Below, in pieces: positions 1-5,270 of a stretch of 5,286 nt of DNA. The translations under genes were made by a program, and so were the position numbers. The notes under the pieces were generated by a model. It did not search any database. It saw only the letters and a list, made by a program, of their open reading frames with translations, and was not told where the DNA came from. Source of the DNA: an uncultured Muribaculaceae bacterium (GTDB lineage: Bacteria > Bacteroidota > Bacteroidia > Bacteroidales > Muribaculaceae); contig CAJUIJ010000169.1 in NCBI GenBank assembly GCA_910586175.1, positions 1 to 5,286 of the forward strand, read 5' to 3'. The first letter of the stretch is position 1; each line of letters starts with the position of its first letter.

Positions 1-332
1 GTGCAGAACATTGCACCACAGTGGTTTGTGTTGGTTTATCTTTCTTATATTTCTATACAGATTGCTAAAATTTGTTGAAAAATCATATTATTTGTTGTTT
101 TATTATTATATTTGCAAGGAGTTGATGCTAAATTATCAGGGCCCTCGAATGGTCAGATTATGCGAGAGTCTCATAATAATTTTGTATTTTATGCTCAATA
201 TAGTGGCCTTATAACTGTGTTGGTGCTGATAAAACATATAGGCTATTATATCAGATAGGCTATTCACCTTAATAGCATGGGGAATCTTATCACTTATTGA
301 ATACTTAATTGACACATATATAATAGTTGAAT
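1..332. other. AT-rich upstream region without a convincing gene
   Basis: I see no supportable gene in this stretch. The open frames here are short, AT-driven and lack family-like sequence. At the left edge, GTGCA (1-5) can pair with TGCAC (12-16), which may be the last part of a terminator of a gene outside the window. Two exact TAnnTTTG boxes occur on the plus strand, at 107-114 and 177-184; neither has a TTTG at the expected distance upstream, so either could be chance in such AT-rich DNA. The 177-184 box is the better placed candidate for driving the peptidase gene, giving a leader of about 140 nt. The part next to the gene (238-276) carries a direct repeat and a small hairpin listed separately. 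Confidence 0.6.
238..276 (+). repeat. 10-bp direct repeat plus short hairpin upstream of the M24 peptidase gene
   Basis: ATAGGCTATT occurs at 238-247 and again at 255-264, a 17-bp period. The second copy also starts an inverted repeat: GCTATT (259-264) pairs with AATAGC (271-276) across a 6-nt loop. The block lies 57-95 bp before the chosen start codon. It could be a paired protein-binding site or a structured 5' leader; the sequence does not decide between them, and the arms are short enough for chance. Confidence 0.35.
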
Positions 333-1730
333 ATGGTTTTTTCAAGAGAAACATATGTTTCGCGCAGAAGGCATCTTCGCGAAACTGTGGGAGAGGGTGT
401 TATCGTGCTTTTTGGCAATGCTGACTCTCCAATAAATTATCCTGCAAACGCTTACCATTTTCGTCAGGATAGTACATTTATGTATTACACGGGGTTGAAT
501 CGTGAAGGTCTCGCGTTGGTAATTGACTGTGACAATGAGAAGGAATATCTATTAGGTAATGATATCGACCTTGATGACATAGTCTGGATGGGATTCACAC
601 CTTCGGTGCATGATTTGGCTGAGAGCTGCGGTATATCCAATAGTGGTCCGATGTGCCAGCTCAACAAGTTTATAGTACCCGGTCTGGCTAATGGCTCTAC
701 ACATATACTGCCTCCATATCGCTATGATAATCTGCTTATGTTGGTGGAGACCACCGGACTTAGTTCGGCTGAATTACGCTGCAAGTCTTCTCTGAAACTT
801 ATCAAGGCTGTGATAGATCAGCGTGCTGTGAAGACTGATGCAGAAATTGTGGAGATTGAAAAGGCTTGCGTGGTGGGTTATGAGATGCATGTAGCGGCTA
901 TGCGAATGTGCTGCGCAGGCGTAACAGAGCGTGAAATAGCCGGTGCTATTGAGGGCATATCACTATCGCAGGGGGGTGGATTTTCATTCTTGCCTATTGT
1001 CTCGACTCATGGTGAGATTGCTCATGGTTTCCCGAGGCCGGAGAGACTTGAACCGGGGCGTCTGCTGCTCGTAGATGCCGGAGCTGAAACATTAAGCTGT
1101 TACTGTTCGGACAACACCCGAGTAACACCTGTTAACGGACGTTTTGATTCACGTCAACGTGACATTTATTCGATAGTCCTTTCAGCTCACGACCGCGTTG
1201 CTGAAATAGCACGTCCGGGGTTGAAATGGCGTGACGCTCATTTCGAGGCAGCCCGTGTCATGACAGAGGGTATGAAGCAAATTGGATTGCTCCATGGTGA
1301 CACGGAGGAAATACTTGCAGCCGGAGCGCACGCCATCGCTTTCACACACGGACTTGGTCACATGATGGGCATGGATGTGCATGACATGGAAGGTCTCGGT
1401 CAGGTATATGTTGGATTTGATGAGGAGGTGCAACCCCAGCTTGACCAGTTTGGCACAAACTTCTTGCGTTGTGGCCGACGACTTCAACCGGGGTTTGTTA
1501 TGACCGATGAGCCCGGCCTATATTTCATTCCTCAACTTATTGATGCATGGCGTGCAGAAGGAAAATTCAAGCAATTTATCAACTATGACAAATTTGAAGA
1601 CTTCAAAGACTTCGGAGGGATACGATTGGAAGATGATTTGCTTATCACAGAAGCGGGAAATAGGATTCTCGGCCCGCATATTCCAATAACAATAGAGGAA
1701 GTGGAAGAAGTGGCAGGAACCGGTCTGTGA
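333..1730 (+). CDS. pepP: Xaa-Pro aminopeptidase-type M24 metallopeptidase
   Basis: A 465-residue protein of the M24 'pita-bread' peptidases, which remove an N-terminal residue preceding proline using two metal ions, normally Mn; expected in the cytoplasm, with no signal peptide. The N-terminal creatinase-like domain (about 1-165) has the aminopeptidase P signature FRQDSTFMYYTGL (43-55). The C-terminal catalytic domain carries all five metal ligands: D248 (VDAGAE), D260 (SDNTR), H343 (HGLGH), E393 (TDEPGLYF) and E433 (GIRLED). H339 and H350 match the proton-shuttle histidines. Length is normal for the family. I chose ATG 333 over an in-frame TTG at 327, two codons upstream, because the ATG is the stronger codon and nothing marks the TTG. 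It stands alone and converges on the tRNA gene. Aminopeptidase P is favoured over prolidase by the N-terminal motif, but substrate length preference cannot be read from sequence. Confidence 0.95.
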   Translation: MVFSRETYVSRRRHLRETVGEGVIVLFGNADSPINYPANAYHFRQDSTFMYYTGLNREGLALVIDCDNEKEYLLGNDIDLDDIVWMGFTPSVHDLAESCGISNSGPMCQLNKFIVPGLANGSTHILPPYRYDNLLMLVETTGLSSAELRCKSSLKLIKAVIDQRAVKTDAEIVEIEKACVVGYEMHVAAMRMCCAGVTEREIAGAIEGISLSQGGGFSFLPIVSTHGEIAHGFPRPERLEPGRLLLVDAGAETLSCYCSDNTRVTPVNGRFDSRQRDIYSIVLSAHDRVAEIARPGLKWRDAHFEAARVMTEGMKQIGLLHGDTEEILAAGAHAIAFTHGLGHMMGMDVHDMEGLGQVYVGFDEEVQPQLDQFGTNFLRCGRRLQPGFVMTDEPGLYFIPQLIDAWRAEGKFKQFINYDKFEDFKDFGGIRLEDDLLITEAGNRILGPHIPITIEEVEEVAGTGL

Positions 1731-1757
1731 TGATTGCTATTCTTGTAAGTAACATTT

Positions 1758-1802
1758 GAAACGCAGGGCATACGTGGTAAATAAACGTATGCCCTGCGTT
1801 TC
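1758..1802. terminator. Perfect 18-bp hairpin, probable shared terminator of pepP and tRNA-Leu
   Basis: Arms 1758-1775 and 1785-1802 are exact reverse complements around a 9-nt loop (GGTAAATAA). The stem begins GAAACGCAGGGC. It lies 27 nt after the peptidase stop codon and 3 nt past the tRNA discriminator base on the opposite strand, so it sits exactly between two convergent genes. The outermost AAA/TTT pairs give each direction a short U run within the stem, but neither direction has a long U tail outside it. A bidirectional intrinsic terminator is the simplest reading. Confidence 0.85.
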
Positions 1803-1805
1803 TTG

Positions 1806-1887
1806 TGCGCACGATAGGACTCGAACCTACACGTCGTAAGACACTAGATCCTAAGTCTAGCGCGGCTACCAATTACGCCACGTGCGC
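1806..1887 (-). tRNA. tRNA-Leu (anticodon UAG)
   Basis: The minus strand folds as an 82-nt class II tRNA. The acceptor arms GCGCACG (from 1887) and CGTGCGC (ending at 1807) pair in all seven positions, with A at 1806 as discriminator. The D arm contains TAATTGGTA. The anticodon stem CTAGA/TCTAG encloses the loop CTTAGGA, giving anticodon TAG, which reads CUN leucine codons. An extended variable arm (GTC-TTAC-GAC) and the T arm TAGG-TTCGAGT-CCTA follow. The long variable arm agrees with leucine. CCA is not encoded: the bases after the discriminator are CAA. The gene has its own promoter just upstream and ends at the shared hairpin. Confidence 0.97.
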
Positions 1888-1898
1888 GTTTGCGAATG

Positions 1899-1927
1899 CA
1901 AAATTACAATTTTTTTTTGATTTTCAA
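1899..1927 (-). promoter_or_regulatory. Bacteroidetes-type promoter of tRNA-Leu
   Basis: On the minus strand, TAATTTTG (1906 down to 1899) is an exact match to the Bacteroidetes -7 box TAnnTTTG. A TTG at 1927-1925 lies 18 nt upstream, at the place expected for the -33 element. The -7 box ends 11 nt before the mature 5' end of the tRNA, so transcription would start within a few bases of it. The whole element lies in the 51-bp gap between the 55-codon gene and the tRNA, which suggests the tRNA is transcribed on its own. Confidence 0.65.
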
Positions 1928-1938
1928 TGGCTATTTCA

Positions 1939-2106
1939 TTATTTTTTTTCTTTTTCTACGTTCAAAACTGTTTTCTTACCCAATGAGTCCAATAATTCAG
2001 GACTCAATATAGTATGTCGCTTGTCAAATTTTATATTGTTCATCTCCAAGAGCGACATTTCTGAGATTCCATCTATATCGGGTAGTGTAGGTTTTCTTTT
2101 TTCCAT
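1939..2106 (-). CDS. Small 55-residue protein, possibly a leader-type peptide
   Basis: A short reading frame on the minus strand, 67 nt downstream of the VKOR-type gene and in the same orientation. It starts MEKRKPTLPDIDGISEMSLL and ends in a lysine-rich tail (VEKEKK) just before TAA. It is hydrophilic, with no cysteine, signal peptide or membrane segment. An in-frame TAA at 2118-2116 closes the frame four codons upstream, so ATG 2106 is the natural start; the AT-rich sequence before it is usual for the group. Residues 14-26 (ISEMSLLEMNNIK) resemble the end of leaders in Bacteroidetes 'GG' precursor peptides, which often run L-S-x-x-E-M-x-x-I-x-G-G; here the pair after it is FD, not GG. I do not recognise the protein. 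It could be a peptide handled by the adjacent VKOR/C39-like protein, a small structural or regulatory protein, or a spurious frame, although protein-like composition argues for a gene. Confidence 0.6.
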   Translation of the reverse strand: MEKRKPTLPDIDGISEMSLLEMNNIKFDKRHTILSPELLDSLGKKTVLNVEKEKK

Positions 2107-2148
2107 TTTGAAAAATTATTCGATAGTTTGATAATTTGCGACGTTACG

Positions 2149-2188
2149 ATTTCTCATCCTCGTTTATTATTTCTCATCCTCGTTTATT
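2149..2188. repeat. Perfect 20-bp tandem duplication across the VKOR gene's stop codon
   Basis: Positions 2149-2168 and 2169-2188 are identical 20-bp units placed head to tail, core TTCTCATCCTCG on the plus strand. The right copy holds the last four codons (N-K-R-G) and the TGA of the VKOR gene; the left copy is untranslated. The duplication therefore leaves the protein unchanged. Read on the minus strand, each unit contains GAGGATGA, an SD-like run overlapping ATG/TGA. Confidence 0.9.
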
Positions 2189-3196
2189 TATGAGTCCTGA
2201 TATACGGTCATTGAGCAAATTGATTGTGAACAGCATAAGAATGTAGCAGCTCACGAGCAATAAGCCGTCTATTATTATACCACAACCATCTGAGAATATT
2301 TCATTTGTCCAGCCGCCTAACATATACGCTGCAAAAAGCAACCACAATGTAATTTGTACGCATACGCAGAGCGTGCACCATGTCTTAGCTACAAATTTTT
2401 GATACGATATGCTCCATATAGTATATGGAAGGCAAAGGATGTTGATCGCTGCCAAAGCTGAGAGACTTTGTGGAAAAAGAAGTGTAGCAATAAGACTGAC
2501 AGAAAAATAGGTCAGGCCAACTTCGCCCCATTTGAATATTCCCATAAACGAAGATGCTTCCGATTTTGCAATCTCGTCACAACCTCCCTTCTCAAGTACT
2601 GAGCAGACTGCATCCGCTCTCTTTGTGTGAATGCCAAGTGATTTCAATACAAGCATCCATGAGAGCCATATGCCGGCTATATCAAAAACAACTATTAACC
2701 AAGCAGCTATATTGGAGTACAATCTACTTGCCCACATGCCGTAACCAAGTAATGCAATTGAAAGGATATATATTACCCACAATTTTAATTTTTTTGATAT
2801 TTCGCTTATGCGGTGTTTCGAATATTCAGGTTCGCACGATGTGTCGCATGTGTGTGTCACGAGTGCAATACCGTTCCAGGCAGCAGCGAATTCGGATATG
2901 CTAACCGTAAATACGCGATGTTGAGATTCATACGTTACTTGATTATTTGCGGAGTTCATTACGATGGCAAATCCATATGGAGTATCTGCGAGAAACGGCT
3001 TCGGAAGTTCCTCGATTGCTTGCTGTTTTACTCCATCATCAACCTTTACTCCGCAATTGCATACTCCGTATTGTTTCAACAGGTTAGAAAGTCCATACAT
3101 CGTCTGAAATGGCATTTCATAAAATTGTTTGTCTGAATATGCCTCTGTGTGTCTGACGCCGGCCGCTGTTAAAAAGTCGGAGAATAGTGTAGCCAT
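2174..3196 (-). CDS. VKOR-family membrane thiol oxidoreductase with degenerate C39-peptidase-like N-terminus
   Basis: 340 residues. Residues 1-115 resemble the C39-like domain found on Bacteroidetes VKOR proteins: the YGLSNLLKQYGV block (34-45) lines up with the peptidase's Cys helix, and FTVSISEFAAAWNGIALV (96-113) with its end. The catalytic Cys is absent (MYGLS) and the usual HFVV histidine is missing (YGFAIVM, 74-80), so it should not cleave. Residues 138-327 form the VKOR domain with about six membrane segments (roughly 138-155, 162-185, 222-241, 245-262, 276-294, 308-327). The active-site pair is C274/C277 (WCTLC) and the loop pair is C198/C206 (CSVLEKGGCDEI). VKOR enzymes pass electrons from a thiol-oxidising partner to quinone, supporting disulfide formation outside the cytoplasm. 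No thioredoxin domain is fused or adjacent. ATG 3196 keeps the conserved N-terminal block. The start lies 19 nt past a terminator hairpin. Extra cysteines (C46, C48, C117, C121) have no known role. Confidence 0.88.
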   Translation of the reverse strand: MATLFSDFLTAAGVRHTEAYSDKQFYEMPFQTMYGLSNLLKQYGVCNCGVKVDDGVKQQAIEELPKPFLADTPYGFAIVMNSANNQVTYESQHRVFTVSISEFAAAWNGIALVTHTCDTSCEPEYSKHRISEISKKLKLWVIYILSIALLGYGMWASRLYSNIAAWLIVVFDIAGIWLSWMLVLKSLGIHTKRADAVCSVLEKGGCDEIAKSEASSFMGIFKWGEVGLTYFSVSLIATLLFPQSLSALAAINILCLPYTIWSISYQKFVAKTWCTLCVCVQITLWLLFAAYMLGGWTNEIFSDGCGIIIDGLLLVSCYILMLFTINLLNDRISGLINKRG

Positions 3197-3208
3197 ATGT
3201 AACTGTTT

Positions 3209-3253
3209 AAAAAGAAAAGGTGAAAGTTGAACTGTTATTCAACTTTCACCTTT
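3209..3253 (-). terminator. Intrinsic terminator after the SIMPL gene, in the leader of the VKOR gene
   Basis: Arms 3238-3253 and 3216-3231 pair perfectly over 16 bp with a 6-nt loop. On the minus strand the stem closes with CACCTTT and runs on into TCTTTTT, a good U tract; on the plus strand the tail is poor, so it acts leftward. It lies 91 nt past the SIMPL stop codon. Only 19 nt separate the stem from the VKOR ATG, leaving no room for a promoter, so VKOR transcripts must pass through it or start inside it. Confidence 0.85.
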
Positions 3254-3306
3254 CAAACAATATGCCTATATCAAAAGTTCGGAATCTGCCGATTCTGCGC
3301 CCGATG

Positions 3307-3314
3307 CAAACTTA
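3307..3314 (-). promoter_or_regulatory. Candidate -7 box for the VKOR gene
   Basis: On the minus strand TAAGTTTG (3314 down to 3307) matches TAnnTTTG exactly, in the SIMPL-VKOR gap. No TTTG or TTG stands at the expected -33 distance; the sequence there is TTCTTCT-like. If used, it would give a leader of about 100 nt containing a small hairpin (GATTC 3291-3295 with GAATC 3282-3286) followed by the 16-bp terminator stem. Confidence 0.3.
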
Positions 3315-3344
3315 ACGTTAAAAAAATCTTGTTTAGAAGAACTT

Positions 3345-4154
3345 TCAGTCTTCGAGATAATACTGAATAGTCGAGACTACTCTGACTTTCTTAATATATG
3401 GTGTGTATTGATCTCTGTCTTCTATGCTGAATTGTCCTTGCGAAGCTGTCTTGATTTTGCCGAGTTTGCTTTGCGAGTCTTCAGAAAATTTCTGGGCTGC
3501 CTTCCGTGCATTTTTAGTTGCATCGGCTACCATATCAGGCTTAATATTGTTGAGTTCGGTGAACTCATAGAGTGTCTGATAATTATAATCTCCTGCAACG
3601 ATTGCAATTCCCTTTGCAATAAGCTCTGATTGCTTGCTCATGAGCTCATTTACTTTTTGCACTTGGTCGGAGGTAACCACGACTACTGATGTGACATTGT
3701 ATCGGTAGGGAGCTTGAGAACCGCCATAATTGTCAGCTTGCATGTCCTGCACCTTAGGAGCATTCACTGAAATTTCTTTATCGCTTATGCCATTCGATTT
3801 AAGAAATTGCAAGATTGCATTGTTAGTGGCTTCAACTTCTTTGTAAATTGATGTTAAGTCGTTGCCAACCTGTTTGCTCACAATAGGCCATGTCACCTTA
3901 TTGGCGTTGACCTCACGTTCGCTAAGTCCTCTTACTGTTACGACGCGTGAGTTGGAAGAAAATTTGCCCAAACCATTGTTGATGAAGATTCCGAGCAATG
4001 TTATGCCAAGAGCTATCAAAAATGCAGGTATCCATCTACGCATCACCGTAGATTTGCAATCGCATCTCTTACGGCCATTTTCTTCTACATTGTGGCAGCA
4101 TACATTTTCGGGCGAATCTGCTGCATTCACGTTCATTGTGTTTTTCTTCTCCAT
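3345..4154 (-). CDS. SIMPL (DUF541/YggE-type) domain protein, membrane-anchored
   Basis: 269 residues. The order is a polar cytosolic segment (1-40), one membrane helix (about 41-60, WIPAFLIALGITLLGIFI) and a SIMPL domain (about 70-267) opening with VVTVRGLSEREV and closing with VRVVSTIQYYLED. Helix-rich parts such as residues 97-120 and 207-230 fit the domain's alternating strands and helices. SIMPL proteins face the periplasm or cell surface; the family is linked to envelope and oxidative stress in some bacteria, but the biochemical role is not established. The N-terminal segment is odd: it has CC at 19-20 and CDC at 31-33. The ATG at 4043 (Met38), just before the helix, would give a conventional short N-terminus and remove these cysteines. 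I keep ATG 4154, since MEKKN after an AT-rich stretch is a typical start in this group. A terminator follows, so it is probably a single-gene unit. Confidence 0.88.
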   Translation of the reverse strand: MEKKNTMNVNAADSPENVCCHNVEENGRKRCDCKSTVMRRWIPAFLIALGITLLGIFINNGLGKFSSNSRVVTVRGLSEREVNANKVTWPIVSKQVGNDLTSIYKEVEATNNAILQFLKSNGISDKEISVNAPKVQDMQADNYGGSQAPYRYNVTSVVVVTSDQVQKVNELMSKQSELIAKGIAIVAGDYNYQTLYEFTELNNIKPDMVADATKNARKAAQKFSEDSQSKLGKIKTASQGQFSIEDRDQYTPYIKKVRVVSTIQYYLED

Positions 4155-4251
4155 AATATATTTATGTTATATATTTTTATATTCTTGTGCCTCGGTTCAA
4201 TTTGAAGTCTACCTGTATGCAGAATGTTGAATCTATCTACATAATCTCATA

Positions 4252-4345
4252 GTTGTAACACAACAGTTAGATATTAGTTCTTTTATACGGTTTAATCGGA
4301 TTTGAGGGCAATCGTTTAAAATATTTGTTGTAAATTTGTAACAAA
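4252..4345. promoter_or_regulatory. Two related dyads in the divergent SIMPL/FKBP promoter region
   Basis: Dyad 1 is GTTGT-AAC-ACAAC at 4252-4264. Dyad 2 spans 4324-4345: arms TTTGTT (4324-4329) and AACAAA (4340-4345) around AAATTT (4332-4337). Both contain TTGTAACA (4253-4260 and 4336-4343), the copies being 83 bp apart, close to eight helical turns. Dyad 2 overlaps the candidate -7 box of the FKBP gene. This could be an operator pair, but AT-rich composition makes chance matches possible. Confidence 0.35.
4331..4338 (+). promoter_or_regulatory. Candidate -7 box for the FKBP operon
   Basis: TAAATTTG is an exact TAnnTTTG match 34 bp before the FKBP start codon, which would give a leader of roughly 25-30 nt. 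The nearest upstream TTTG (4301-4304) is 26 nt away, longer than usual, so the -33 element is unclear. It lies at the centre of the second dyad. Confidence 0.45.
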
Positions 4346-4372
4346 CTTGGAATATTCTCCAACTTAATTGAA

Positions 4373-4771
4373 ATGGCTAAACAGGAATATATAGATAAAA
4401 ATAAGGAATGGCTCGTAAATAAGGCAAATGAAAACGGCGTCTATGCACTTGACGGAGGTATCTATTACAAGGTGTTGAAAGCCGGTAATAAGAGTGGTAA
4501 AACTCCTAACAGAGGAAGCGTAGTGACAGTGCATTATACAGGCAAGACCATCAACGGCAAGACCTTTGACAGCAGCAAAGGGGGAGTGGCACCAGCTTTC
4601 AGGTTGAGAGACTTGATTCCGGGCTGGATTATCGCACTCCAGCAAATGCATGTGGGTGACAAATGGGAAGTTTACATTCCGTCCCATCAAGCGTATGGCA
4701 AGTTGAATCAACCGGGTATTCCAGGAGGTTCGACACTTATATTTGAAATCCAGCTCATCAATGTGATGTGA
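4373..4771 (+). CDS. FKBP-type peptidyl-prolyl cis-trans isomerase, cytosolic
   Basis: 132 residues, mostly one FKBP domain (about 29-132) after a short charged N-terminal helix. It would catalyse cis-trans isomerisation of proline peptide bonds and may act as a folding helper. Visible FKBP marks are VTVHYTGK (51-58), NGKTFDSS (61-68), IPGW (82-85), the conserved Tyr in AYGK (107-110) and IPGGSTLIFEIQLI (116-129). Residues matching the FKBP12 pocket are Y55, F65, D66, W85, Y108 and F124, so activity is likely. There is no signal peptide or lipobox, unlike many Bacteroidetes FKBPs that are exported lipoproteins, so it is expected in the cytoplasm. There is no IF domain of the SlyD type. ATG 4373 begins MAKQEY after an AT-rich leader. 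The next gene follows after 24 bp in the same direction. Confidence 0.94.
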   Translation: MAKQEYIDKNKEWLVNKANENGVYALDGGIYYKVLKAGNKSGKTPNRGSVVTVHYTGKTINGKTFDSSKGGVAPAFRLRDLIPGWIIALQQMHVGDKWEVYIPSHQAYGKLNQPGIPGGSTLIFEIQLINVM

Positions 4772-4795
4772 CATAAAAATAGTATAGCAGCAATT

Positions 4796-5134
4796 ATGAG
4801 CAAGATTATAAAGTGCAGGTTTATTCCTAAAGGTATATGCGTAAATCTATTCGGAACATTCTGGGCGCGAGACACCTCATGGATAGACAAGTATGTTGTG
4901 AACCATGAGCGCATACATACGGCACAGCAGAAAGAATTGCTGTTCATACCATTTTATATAATATATCTAATCGAATGGCTCGTGAAGTTAGCTTGTTTTC
5001 GCAATCGCCAAGATGCATATATGAGCATTTCATTTGAACGTGAGGCATATATCCATGGTCATGACCTCTCGTATCTGCAAAATCGCAAGCTCTTTGCATG
5101 GACCAAATATATCCTAAGTACTCGCTCAGATTAA
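4796..5134 (+). CDS. Small HExxH putative metallopeptidase
   Basis: 112 residues. NHERIH (36-41) is an HExxH zinc-binding motif: H37 and H41 as ligands, E38 as catalytic base. A second conserved-looking block, SFEREAY (79-85), supplies E81 or E83 as a possible third ligand. Between them, residues about 48-66 (LLFIPFYIIYLIEWLVKLA) are hydrophobic enough to be a membrane helix or a buried core helix. There is no signal peptide. Small proteins with HERIHTAQ followed by a hydrophobic stretch and FEREAY recur in Bacteroidetes and are usually left as hypothetical; I know of no proven activity or substrate. Start ATG 4796 lies 24 bp after the FKBP stop codon with no terminator between, so the two are likely co-transcribed. 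The protein is short for a self-standing peptidase, so a non-catalytic zinc-binding role is possible. Confidence 0.8.
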   Translation: MSKIIKCRFIPKGICVNLFGTFWARDTSWIDKYVVNHERIHTAQQKELLFIPFYIIYLIEWLVKLACFRNRQDAYMSISFEREAYIHGHDLSYLQNRKLFAWTKYILSTRSD

Positions 5135-5193
5135 AATATTAACCGGCAGTTATACTAATTTGTAATTCCTCCCTGAGATTGTAGCTGCTGTAA

Positions 5194-5234
5194 GCCCTAT
5201 CTGCTAAAATATATACAGCAATATAAGATGGGGC
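5194..5234. other. Imperfect hairpin downstream of the HExxH gene
   Basis: GCCCTATCT (5194-5202) pairs with AGATGGGGC (5226-5234) over nine positions with one G-U wobble, and GCT/AGC (5203-5205, 5217-5219) can extend it inside. It starts 60 bp after the stop codon. No U tract follows directly, so it may be an mRNA 3' structure rather than a terminator. The rest of 5135-5193 shows nothing I can name. Confidence 0.35.
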
Positions 5235-5247
5235 ATATATTCATTTT

Positions 5248-5270
5248 GCACACATCTTTAAGATGTGTGC
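5248..5270 (+). terminator. Probable terminator of the FKBP/HExxH operon
   Basis: GCACACATCT (5248-5257) and AGATGTGTGC (5261-5270) are exact reverse complements with a 3-nt loop. On the plus strand the stem is preceded by TTTT and followed by TATTTATTAAAT, an imperfect U-rich tail. It is 113 bp past the last stop codon. It may instead, or also, serve a minus-strand gene beyond the window edge. Confidence 0.55.

Noticed and set aside
11..214. 67-codon plus-strand frame, or its 29-codon inner part from ATG 125 after AAGGAG
   Set aside because: AT-driven hydrophobic sequence. AAGGAG is only 3 nt from the ATG, and the nearby -7 box would start transcription after it. Nothing family-like.
309..324. 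TTGACA and TATAAT close to the peptidase start, resembling a sigma-70 promoter
   Set aside because: Only 4 nt separate the two boxes, and Bacteroidetes do not use this consensus.
1805..2131. 108-codon open frame on the plus strand
   Set aside because: It runs antisense through the tRNA-Leu and through the more plausible 55-codon gene, and its product is low-complexity and phenylalanine-rich.
2116..2157. 13-codon frame starting in the 20-bp repeat (ATGA overlap) and ending just before the 55-codon gene
   Set aside because: Too short to support; it is in frame with the next gene only by virtue of the stop that separates them. Its ATG comes with the duplication.
4364..4774. 136-codon minus-strand frame opposite the FKBP gene
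   Set aside because: It mirrors a clear FKBP gene and gives no family-like protein.
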